The notes below the pieces were generated by a model. It was not told the DNA's origin and did no database searches. It saw only the letters and a list, made by a program, of their open reading frames with translations. Of a DNA stretch of 64,000 nt, positions 50,481-58,449 are shown piece by piece (the first letter of the stretch is position 1; every line of letters begins with the position of its first letter). Both the position numbers and the translations under genes were made by a program. This stretch comes from CAISIP01 sp043759735 (GTDB lineage Bacteria > Pseudomonadota > Gammaproteobacteria > Burkholderiales > Burkholderiaceae_C), in assembly GCA_043759735.1 (NCBI GenBank), contig JAYUQC010000073.1, positions 1 to 64,000 on the forward strand, written 5' to 3'.

Positions 50481-52373
50481 GTGTGTGGAATATTTGGGCT
50501 GGTGGCCCTTGGTGCCCGTTCGACCGGGTTGTCGTTGGCCGAAGTGGACGCCGGCATGGAGCGGATCCGCCATCGTGGGCCGGACGGAGACGGGAAATGG
50601 GTGTCGCAGGATGGCCAGATCGGCCTGGGGCACGTTCGCCTGTCGGTGATCGACCTCGAGACTGGCGCACAGCCGATGTTCAGCGAAGATGGCCGGTACA
50701 CCATCGTCTACAACGGTGAAATCTACAACTACATCGAGTTGAGAGCCGAACTGGGGGGCGCAGATTTTCGCACCGCATCCGATACGGAAGTTGTGTTGCG
50801 CGCATTCCAGCGATGGGGTCCGGCCAGTATCAGCCGCTTGCGCGGGATGTTTGCCATCGCCATCTGGGACGCGGTAGACAGGACCCTGTTTCTGGCGCGC
50901 GACCGGTTTGGCATCAAGCCCCTGTATTGGGTCCGGACCACGGCGGGCTTTTACTTCGCGTCCGAGGTAAAGGCGTTGACGCCCTTGCTCGATCGGCGCC
51001 AGGTCAATGCGTTGGCCCTGTCAGACTATTTCACATTCCAGTTCTGTCTGGGTGACAAAACACTGATCGATGGCATATGGCAGATGCCTGCCGCCCACCA
51101 TTTGCTGCTTTCGCCTGGGCAGGCCCCGGTGCTGAGGCGTTATTGGGAGGTGCACTACGATCTCGACCACGATCACACCGTACACTGGTTCACCGAGCGC
51201 CTGCGCGATCTGCTGGCCGACTCGGTACGGGTCCACATGCGGGCCGACGTGGAAGTAGGCAGCTACCTGAGTGGGGGGTTGGACTCGTCATTGATGGCTG
51301 CGCTGGCGCGCGACGTCCGGCCGTCAGGCGCGTTCCAGGCCTTCAATGGTCGCTTCCAGGACGGAGCAAACTACGACGAGTCGCACTACGCCAGGGCGTT
51401 GACCGATGAGCGTGACATGCGATTGCATGTCACCGATATCGGCGAGCAGGACTTCGTCGATCATATTGCCAAGGTCATATGGCATCTGGATCAACCCACG
51501 GCTGGCCCTGGGTCGTTTCCGCAGTACATGGTGTCCAGGCAGGTGGGCCGGCATATCAAGGTGGTGCTCGGTGGCCAGGGCGGAGACGAAATTTTCGGGG
51601 GATATGCGCGGTATCTGGTGGCGTACTTCGAGCAGTGCATCAAAGGTGCGATCGACGGTACTTTGCACAACGGCAATTTCGTGGTCACGTACGAATCCAT
51701 CATCCCTAATCTGGCGACGCTGCGGCAGTACAAGCCGCTGCTGCGTGAGTTCTGGGCCAACGGTCTGTTCGGCGAGCGCGACGAACGCTATTGGCGGCTG
51801 GTGAATCGCGCCAATACCTTTGGCGACATACTGGCGCCGGAGGCGATCGACCAGAGAGCGACACTGGCCGAGTTCAAGAGCATTTTCTGGGGCAGCAACG
51901 TGGGGCCCGAATCGTATTTCGACTCAATGACGCACTTCGACTTCAAGACCTTGCTGCCGGCATTGTTACAGGTCGAAGACCGCATGAGCATGGCGCACGG
52001 CGTCGAGGCCAGGGTGCCGTTTCTCGACCATCCACTGGTCGAATTCGCCGCCACCATTCCCGCCGACATCAAATTCCACAGTGGGGAACTCAAGCGCCTG
52101 CTCAAGTTGGCATTTGCGAATCGACTTCCTGACGCGATCAGGCAGCGCAAGGACAAGATGGGCTTTCCGGTACCTTTGAACCTTTGGCTCAAGCAAGGCG
52201 GAGCTGCCCGCGATTACATCGGCGACATTCTCGGCTCCCAGCGCGCGCGCACTCGGCCGTATCTGGCGAACGGACTCTCTATCGATGCGCTGCTGGATTC
52301 GCAAAGCGCATACGGTCGCAATCTGTGGGCATTGCTCAGTCTGGAGTTGTGGCATAGGCAGTTTGTAGACTGA
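50481..52373 (+). CDS. asnB: Asparagine synthase (glutamine-hydrolysing) family amidotransferase
   Basis: A 630-residue two-domain enzyme. Residues 1-200 are a class II glutaminase (Cys2 in MCGIFG, RHRGPDGDG, YNGEIYN). Residues 230-600 are the PP-loop synthetase with SGGLDSS (264-270) and GQGGDEIFGGYARY. Such genes in O-antigen loci usually form amides on uronic acids or other sugar carboxylates rather than asparagine; here a uronic-acid pathway (wbp) is present, which fits but does not prove it. The start codon is GTG 50481 with an ACGGGAG site. Confidence 0.9.
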   Translation: MCGIFGLVALGARSTGLSLAEVDAGMERIRHRGPDGDGKWVSQDGQIGLGHVRLSVIDLETGAQPMFSEDGRYTIVYNGEIYNYIELRAELGGADFRTASDTEVVLRAFQRWGPASISRLRGMFAIAIWDAVDRTLFLARDRFGIKPLYWVRTTAGFYFASEVKALTPLLDRRQVNALALSDYFTFQFCLGDKTLIDGIWQMPAAHHLLLSPGQAPVLRRYWEVHYDLDHDHTVHWFTERLRDLLADSVRVHMRADVEVGSYLSGGLDSSLMAALARDVRPSGAFQAFNGRFQDGANYDESHYARALTDERDMRLHVTDIGEQDFVDHIAKVIWHLDQPTAGPGSFPQYMVSRQVGRHIKVVLGGQGGDEIFGGYARYLVAYFEQCIKGAIDGTLHNGNFVVTYESIIPNLATLRQYKPLLREFWANGLFGERDERYWRLVNRANTFGDILAPEAIDQRATLAEFKSIFWGSNVGPESYFDSMTHFDFKTLLPALLQVEDRMSMAHGVEARVPFLDHPLVEFAATIPADIKFHSGELKRLLKLAFANRLPDAIRQRKDKMGFPVPLNLWLKQGGAARDYIGDILGSQRARTRPYLANGLSIDALLDSQSAYGRNLWALLSLELWHRQFVD

Positions 52374-52484
52374 CCGGCCCGTGATGGTGGTCGCTGCGCG
52401 TATGGAAATATCCTTGTCGGAACTGCCCGCGACATACGCGTCTTCTTGGCGTGGCGGCACTCGCGCGATGGGACGCAGGTGATT

Positions 52485-53726
52485 GTGGGACATAGCCCGG
52501 ACAAGCAGGACCTGCAGCCGGACATCCTCATGCTGACTCCCGATCGCCAGATCGACCGGCGCATCCTTTTGCAGGCAGACGCGCTAGAGTCGGTCGGCTG
52601 GGCGGTGCGTATCGTTGCAATGCCGCATGACAGCAGTGGCCAGGAGGATTCACGGGTACTGCGGATCGGATCGGAATCGGGTGTTGCGGCGCGCGAAAGC
52701 CGCGTACTGGGTATCTATAAATGGGTACGAGCGCATCTGCCCATGAATGGCACTTTGATGCGGTGGTTGAAGCAGTTGGCATGGCGATACGTCGTGGACC
52801 AGGAGACCTTTTACGCGCGACTGTTCCTGGCGACCGTGTTGCCCTACCGCCCGAAGATCGTTGTGGCCAACGATCTGCCGATGCTGCCGCTGGCACGCCA
52901 GTTGGCAGCCGCAACGGGCGCCCGACTCGTTTACGACAGCCACGAGTTGTACTCTGAGCAGGAGTTTTCCGAGCGTGAAAGGCGCAGTTGGGCCCGCATC
53001 GAAGCACGTCATATCGGCGCCTGCGACGCGGTGATCACGGTGAACCAGTCGATCGCCAGCGAACTGCAGAAGCGGTACGGCATCGACAAGGTGCATGTCA
53101 TCCTGAATGCCGACCGGGCCGCGGGGGATGTGGTCAAGACGGACTATTTCCACCAGCGCTTCCGTCTGGCGCCCGGGAGCCAGGTGCTGCTACTGCAAGG
53201 AGGACTGTCTGGCGGCCGCAATCTGGAAGCACTGGTGGAGGCGATGGCGCTGGTAAAGGATGCTCGGGTGGTATTGGTCGTGTTGGGTGACGGTTTGTTG
53301 TTGAAGAAGTTGCAAACCAGGGCCGGCGCGCTGGCGGTGGCGGGTCGGGTACATTTCCACCCAGGTGTGCCACAACATGCATTGCCCACCCTGACCATGG
53401 CCGCCGACGCCGGCGTTATCCCGTACCAGGCCATCTGCCTGAACAATTATTTGTGTACCCCGAACAAGCTGTTCGAGTTCATCGCCGCAGGGGTTCCGCT
53501 GCTGGCCAACGACCTGCCCGAGCTGCGGCGTTTTGTCGCTGGCGAGCAAATCGGCCTTGTAGGCGAGATGGACAGCCCCGCAAAGATTGCAAGCTTGATT
53601 GATGCCATGTTCGCCGACAAGACCCGCTTGGACGCCTGGCGGCGCAGGCTGCTCGTGGTGCGCCAGCAAATCTGCTGGGAGGTCGAGCAGAAGAAGCTGC
53701 TGCAGATTTACCGGACGCTGGCATGA
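52485..53726 (+). CDS. Glycosyltransferase family 4 (paralogue of the 49-kb enzyme)
   Basis: About 413 residues with LMLTPDRQIDRRILLQADALESVG, VYDSHELYSEQEF, LLLQGGLSGGRNLEALV, and YLCTPNKLFEFIAAGVP, a pattern shared step for step with the product at 49083. The start is uncertain: GTG 52485 follows a GGGACGCAGG stretch; TTG 52446, GTG 52479 and ATG 52530 are in frame. It overlaps the next glycosyltransferase gene by 4 bases. Acceptor and donor are unknown. Confidence 0.88.
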   Translation: MGHSPDKQDLQPDILMLTPDRQIDRRILLQADALESVGWAVRIVAMPHDSSGQEDSRVLRIGSESGVAARESRVLGIYKWVRAHLPMNGTLMRWLKQLAWRYVVDQETFYARLFLATVLPYRPKIVVANDLPMLPLARQLAAATGARLVYDSHELYSEQEFSERERRSWARIEARHIGACDAVITVNQSIASELQKRYGIDKVHVILNADRAAGDVVKTDYFHQRFRLAPGSQVLLLQGGLSGGRNLEALVEAMALVKDARVVLVVLGDGLLLKKLQTRAGALAVAGRVHFHPGVPQHALPTLTMAADAGVIPYQAICLNNYLCTPNKLFEFIAAGVPLLANDLPELRRFVAGEQIGLVGEMDSPAKIASLIDAMFADKTRLDAWRRRLLVVRQQICWEVEQKKLLQIYRTLA

Positions 53727-54979
53727 AGGTCGTCGTGGTTTACCAGTATTACCAGGGACATGGTTCGCCCGGGCATTCGCTGGTGTATGAGCTGACCCAG
53801 TTCCTGGCGCAGCAGGGCCACTCGGTTACCGTGGTTTCCGGTGAAACCGGTTACATGCAGCGTGACATGCCGACCCTTCCCTGGTACCGGCGCATCATCC
53901 GTCGCGAACGCGATGGTCCGGTGCGGGTAGTGCGGACCTATACCTACTCGGAGCTGCATCGTAGCTACCTGGGCCGGCTGTTGAGCTTCATATCGTTTTC
54001 TTTGACCTGCCCGATAGGCCTGATAGGCATTGAGAAACCGGACGTCGTGCTGGCGTCGTCGCCACCGATCTTCCCGATGTTCCCGGCCTGGCTGATCTGC
54101 AAGCTGCGCGGCATTCCGTTTGTCATGGAGGTCCGTGATCTGTGGCCCGCATCGGCCGTGCAGATGGGCATCCTGAAGAATCGGCAATTGATCGGCATCA
54201 TGGCCTGGATGGAAAAGACTTTGTATGACCAAGCCAGCCAGGTCGTCGCGTTGACCGAGGGCATTCGCAGCGATATCTGCGCCAGGGGCTGGCCGCAACA
54301 CAAGGTCTCGCTTATCACCTGCGGTGCCGATTTCGACCGGCTCTATCCCGATCGGCCTGGTGCCGCCTTTGTGCGCGACAAACTTGCTTGGCAGGGCCGC
54401 AAGATCGTCATGTATTTTGGCGCGATCGGTGAGGCCAACAATATTCCGGTCATTCTGCGGGTGGCGCAGCGCCTGCATGATCACAAGGATGTGCTCCTCG
54501 TGTTGGTGGGCGATGGCATGATGCGCGGCGCAACCGTGCTTCAGGTGGCACGCGATGGCTTGTCCAATGTGCAGGTGCTGCCAGCGGTACCCAAGCACGA
54601 CGCGCGGATGTACATCAATGCGGCAGACCTGTGCCTGGTCACCTTGCAGGACATTCCGCTGTTCGATGGTGCGATCCCGACCAAGCTGATCGATTACATG
54701 GCCTGCGGCAAGGCGGTGCTTTGCGGCATCCGCGGCGAAGCGCGCGACATCGTGAACCAGGCCGGTGCAGGAATTGCGTTCGAACCGAACGATGACGCGC
54801 AACTCGCCGCCGGCATTCTGAAGCTGCTCAACGATCCTGCGCAGGCGGCGGCGATGGGTGCCGATGGCCTCGCTTTCGTCCAGGCGCGCTTCTCTGCGGC
54901 GAAGATGCGCGCCCAGATGGAGACATTGCTATGCGACGTCGTGCAGCGTGACCAGGCCGGGCGATCGGCCTCGCGGTGA
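53723..54979 (+). CDS. Glycosyltransferase family 4, WbuB-like
   Basis: A 418-residue GT-B enzyme of the WbuB group. Features: the N-terminal VVYQYYQGHGSPGHSLVYELTQFL, ASSPPIFPMFPAWLICKLRGIPFVMEVRDLWPASAVQMGILKN, and a donor-site block IPTKLIDYMACGKAVLCGIRGEA. WbuB is an amino-sugar transferase of E. coli O26; the acceptor and donor here cannot be stated. It overlaps both neighbours by 4 bases, forming a coupled set with the epimerase gene. Confidence 0.9.
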   Translation: MKVVVVYQYYQGHGSPGHSLVYELTQFLAQQGHSVTVVSGETGYMQRDMPTLPWYRRIIRRERDGPVRVVRTYTYSELHRSYLGRLLSFISFSLTCPIGLIGIEKPDVVLASSPPIFPMFPAWLICKLRGIPFVMEVRDLWPASAVQMGILKNRQLIGIMAWMEKTLYDQASQVVALTEGIRSDICARGWPQHKVSLITCGADFDRLYPDRPGAAFVRDKLAWQGRKIVMYFGAIGEANNIPVILRVAQRLHDHKDVLLVLVGDGMMRGATVLQVARDGLSNVQVLPAVPKHDARMYINAADLCLVTLQDIPLFDGAIPTKLIDYMACGKAVLCGIRGEARDIVNQAGAGIAFEPNDDAQLAAGILKLLNDPAQAAAMGADGLAFVQARFSAAKMRAQMETLLCDVVQRDQAGRSASR

Positions 54980-55860
54980 GCATGGCGATGGAAGCGATCC
55001 GTGGATTGCGTGTGGGGGTGATTGGCGCGACCAGCCAGATCGGCGGCGCGCTGGTTCCGCGCTTGCTCGCCAGCGGCGTGAAGGTTTACCGCATCGGGCG
55101 CACTGCCGGGCCGCAGGGTCCCGACCCGGTCCACGCCTTCGATCCGGTTGGCGGCGTGTTCGAGCCCGCCATCGACTCGGCAAATGTGCTGATTTCGCTC
55201 GCACCATTGCCTGCCATTGGCTCGGTGCTCGATATGGCGCGTCGGCTCGGCGTTCGCAGGGTGATCGCCTTCGGATCGACCGGCAGGTTCTCCAAGGTAT
55301 CTTCGCCGTCGGCTCTGGAGCAGGAATTCGTCCGGGAACAGGCGCAGGCGGAACAACTATTGGCGAGTCGAGCCCGCGCGGATGGGGTCGAATGGACGTT
55401 GTTCCGCCCGACCATGATCTACGGTGCCGGCCAGGATCAAAGTGTTGCTTTTGTGCGCGCCATGGTCGAGCGCTTCGGCTTCTTTCCCTTGCCGTATGGC
55501 GCCGCCGGGCTGCGACAGCCGGTGCATGTAGATGACCTCGCGCAGGCCTGCCTGACGGTACTTGGCAACGAGCGCACCTACGGCCGGGCCTACAACCTGG
55601 GTGGCGGCGAGGTTCTCCCGTTTCCAGAACTGGTTCGTCGCGTGGCTCGTGCGGCAAGCCGACGGCCGATACTGCTGCCGCTGCCGCTGACTGTGTATCG
55701 CTTGCTGATCAGAGTGGCCCGGGGGTTGCCGGGTGCCAGTTTTGTGCGGATGGAAATGGTAGACCGGATGTACCGTGACCTGGTGGCCGACAATGAACCG
55801 GCGCAAGTCGATTTCGGTTATCAGCCCAAGGGTTTCGTCCCTGGCATTGATGGTGATTGA
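54976..55860 (+). CDS. NAD-dependent epimerase/dehydratase-like protein lacking the catalytic tyrosine
   Basis: A 294-residue extended SDR fold with the dinucleotide motif GATSQIG and a late FRPTMIYG segment. In ordinary family members a YxxxK pair follows the serine motif; here the region after FGSTGRFSK reads LEQEFVREQAQAEQLL and contains no tyrosine-lysine pair. The protein may be a non-canonical sugar reductase or have lost that chemistry. GTG 54976 overlaps the upstream stop; ATG 54982 and 54988 are in frame. The 169 bases to the next gene contain no supported feature. Confidence 0.8.
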   Translation: MSMAMEAIRGLRVGVIGATSQIGGALVPRLLASGVKVYRIGRTAGPQGPDPVHAFDPVGGVFEPAIDSANVLISLAPLPAIGSVLDMARRLGVRRVIAFGSTGRFSKVSSPSALEQEFVREQAQAEQLLASRARADGVEWTLFRPTMIYGAGQDQSVAFVRAMVERFGFFPLPYGAAGLRQPVHVDDLAQACLTVLGNERTYGRAYNLGGGEVLPFPELVRRVARAASRRPILLPLPLTVYRLLIRVARGLPGASFVRMEMVDRMYRDLVADNEPAQVDFGYQPKGFVPGIDGD

Positions 55861-56017
55861 CCCGCCCTGCGGGCTCCTCCCTTACCTCGCCGCGACACCC
55901 GGCCGGCCCCCTTTGCAGCCCAGGTCTCTGGTGCACCGCACGCCAGGCAGGTCGCCGACCTGATCCCACGCTGTGCCAGCCGTATCTGCTTTGTCATGAT
56001 TTTTGGGAAAGATCGAT

Positions 56018-56032
56018 AGGAGGATCAGTTTG
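56018..56032 (+). promoter_or_regulatory. Strong ribosome-binding site selecting a TTG start
   Basis: AGGAGG at 56018-56023 lies 6 bases before TTG 56030-56032. This fixes the start of the O-antigen ligase gene at TTG; the other in-frame upstream TTG (56003) has no such site. Confidence 0.7.
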
Positions 56033-57301
56033 TCGAACATTGTTGAATCTCAAGCCGCTGCAGCAGCTGGTGAACTTCCGGCGGACGGTTACAGAAGTCG
56101 CACGGTCCGGTTCGTTGCTTTCAGTTGGGGGTTTTGCGCGTTCTTCCCTGTCGGGCTGATGTATCTACATCTGCTATTGATGGTGTTGGCCTTGTTGTTA
56201 TCGCCCGACCGGTCCTCCCGTTTGCGCCAACTGCAGAACCATCCTTTGCTGGCGCCGCTGCTGCTAATGCTGGCCTGGACCTTGCTCGCCGCGGCCGTGG
56301 GCGGTATGTTTCCCGACTTGCCAACACGCCTGTTCCATGTGGTGCGGGTCGCAACAGTGCTGGCGTTGGCGTTGATGCTCTCTCGCAATGAGGCCTGGCT
56401 GGCAATCGTGGGGTTGCTTGTTGGAGCAGTATTCGCGTCCGCCATCATTGCCGTGCATCAAGTATGGGGCCTGCCGGAATGGGCGATCTGGAAAAGCCTG
56501 ATTCAACCGCGCAACAATTTCAGCAGCGGCAACATGGTGACGCTGGCCGTTGCTTCGGGCGTGCTGGTATGTCTGTTCCTGCGTGCCGGCGCTTCGGTAT
56601 CCGAGCGTCTGTTGACGCTGATAGCCGTATTCGCTTTGGGCACGACCGTGGTGCTGCATGCCGTGTCCCGAAACGCGCAGGCGCTGCTGGCGCTAACACC
56701 GATCGTGATCATCCTGCACAGGTTCCGTTCCTTTCGCGCGTCGTTGTCGGGATTGGTGGTCGTTCTGCTTCTGGTTACTATCGCCTGGCAGGTATCGCCC
56801 ACAATGGAACGCCGATTTGCGGAAGTGACCAGCAACCTGCATAACGTGACTGCGCAGTCGAGATACAACTCCAGCATCGGTGTCCGATGGCGCATGTACC
56901 AGGAAGCTTTTGACGGGATGGTCGAGCGACCCGTGTTCGGACAAGGCGTGGGCAGTTGGTCGCCGCACTGGAATTCGGTCTGGGGAACGTTGGATCAGAA
57001 GCTGTCCATTGAAGAGTCATCCCGCTTCGCCGAGATCAACAATCCGCATAACGACTTCCTGCTTGCCGGGATGGAAACCGGCGTCCCGGGCATTTTGATC
57101 GTCGTATGGCTGTTCGCGCGCATCGTGCGCCTGGGCTGGCGCCAGCGCAACACGGCCGGCAATATCACGGTCATGATGGCCGCTGCCGTCGCCGCCTCGG
57201 CCATGGTCAATGCGCCGCTGCGAGACGCGGCACTGGGCATGACCTTGTTGTGGCTGCTGGGCGCTAGTGTGGCGGCGCATCAGGAAACGCGGCCTGGTTG
57301 A
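56030..57301 (+). CDS. O-antigen ligase family membrane protein
   Basis: A 423-residue polytopic protein with about ten to twelve transmembrane segments and a large periplasmic loop. The loop carries RYNSSIGVRWRMYQEAFDGMVERPVFGQGVGSW and, near the end, NNPHNDFLLAGMETGVPG, the Wzy_C signature in which the histidine is important in WaaL ligases. Either ligation of glycan to lipid A-core or polymerisation (Wzy) is possible, since the two share this domain. A separate transcript is plausible given the 169-base gap upstream. Confidence 0.88.
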   Translation: MSNIVESQAAAAAGELPADGYRSRTVRFVAFSWGFCAFFPVGLMYLHLLLMVLALLLSPDRSSRLRQLQNHPLLAPLLLMLAWTLLAAAVGGMFPDLPTRLFHVVRVATVLALALMLSRNEAWLAIVGLLVGAVFASAIIAVHQVWGLPEWAIWKSLIQPRNNFSSGNMVTLAVASGVLVCLFLRAGASVSERLLTLIAVFALGTTVVLHAVSRNAQALLALTPIVIILHRFRSFRASLSGLVVVLLLVTIAWQVSPTMERRFAEVTSNLHNVTAQSRYNSSIGVRWRMYQEAFDGMVERPVFGQGVGSWSPHWNSVWGTLDQKLSIEESSRFAEINNPHNDFLLAGMETGVPGILIVVWLFARIVRLGWRQRNTAGNITVMMAAAVAASAMVNAPLRDAALGMTLLWLLGASVAAHQETRPG

Positions 57302-57438
57302 GGCGCATGCTGCGACTAGTCCGGCTGGTGAACGCGTAAAATTTCCGCCCGGCGACGCCGCTTTGTGTATGCACGATCGCGAGAAATGTACGCTCGGCAG
57401 CGGGATATTTGACTGAATTCCAACTACAGAAACGCATT

Positions 57439-58434
57439 ATGGATATCCAAGGGAAGAAACTGGTCGTGATTGGCGGTTCGGGGCTGATCGGCTCTCACAC
57501 GGTGGACGCGCTGATCCGGGAGGACGTCAAGGAGGTTGTCATCTATGACAATTTCGTGCGCGGACGCGAAGAGAACCTGGCCCAGGCGCTGAAGGACCCC
57601 CGCGTCAGGATCTACGATGTCGGCGGCGAGATCCTGCAGACCGACATTCTGGAGTCGGCCCTCGAAGGCGCCGACGGGGTGTTCCATCTGGCCGCATTGT
57701 GGCTTTTGCAATGCCATGAGTACCCGCGCTCGGCGTTTGACGTGAATGTGCGCGGAACGTTCAACGTGCTCGAGGCCTGCATCAAGAAGAAGGTCAAGCG
57801 CCTGGTCTATTCGTCGTCCGCGTCCGTCTATGGCGATGCGGTCGAAGAGCCGATGACCGAGGACCATCCCTTTCACAACAAGAACTTCTATGGCGCGACG
57901 AAGATCTGCGGTGAAGCCATGGCGCGCGCCTTGCACCATCGCTACGGGCTGAACTATGTCGGGTTGCGGTACATGAATGTGTATGGTCCGCGCCAGGACT
58001 ACCACGGTGCCTACATCGCGGTCATCATGAAGATGCTCGACGCGATCGATCGCGGCGAAGGCCCGACCATCCTGGGCGATGGCAGCGAAGCCTTCGATTT
58101 CGTGGCGGTGGAGGACTGCGCCGTGGCCAACGTCTGCGCCATGAAGGCCGAGACGACGGATCGGTTCTACAACGTCGGCACCGGCAAGCGCACGTCACTG
58201 AAGGAGCTGGCCGAGAAGCTGGTGCGCATCACCGGTTGCAAGCTGCCGATCAAGTTTGCGCCGCGCAGCCAGGCCACGCTGGTGCGCAACCGCATTGGCA
58301 GTGCCAAGCGGGCGTCCGAGGAAATTATGTTCGACGCCGGCATCGATCTGGACGAGGGCCTGCAGCGCCTGATCGCCTGGCGCGCCTTGCACAAGGCCGA
58401 AGTCGATTCCCGGCGCAGGGCAGTTGGCCTCTGA
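57439..58434 (+). CDS. NAD-dependent sugar epimerase/dehydratase
   Basis: A 331-residue extended SDR resembling UDP-glucose 4-epimerases: GGSGLIGSHTVDAL, HLAALWLLQCHEYPRSAFDVNVRGTFNVLEA, SSSASVYGDA and the catalytic YGATK, then YGPRQDYHGAYIAVI. It interconverts or dehydrates a nucleotide sugar. ATG 57439 starts the fold. It begins a likely second operon: an asparagine synthase gene follows after 15 bases. The upstream 137 bases are relatively AT-rich and may contain a promoter, but I cannot place one. Confidence 0.9.
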   Translation: MDIQGKKLVVIGGSGLIGSHTVDALIREDVKEVVIYDNFVRGREENLAQALKDPRVRIYDVGGEILQTDILESALEGADGVFHLAALWLLQCHEYPRSAFDVNVRGTFNVLEACIKKKVKRLVYSSSASVYGDAVEEPMTEDHPFHNKNFYGATKICGEAMARALHHRYGLNYVGLRYMNVYGPRQDYHGAYIAVIMKMLDAIDRGEGPTILGDGSEAFDFVAVEDCAVANVCAMKAETTDRFYNVGTGKRTSLKELAEKLVRITGCKLPIKFAPRSQATLVRNRIGSAKRASEEIMFDAGIDLDEGLQRLIAWRALHKAEVDSRRRAVGL

Positions 58435-58449
58435 TCACGGGTCGATCGC

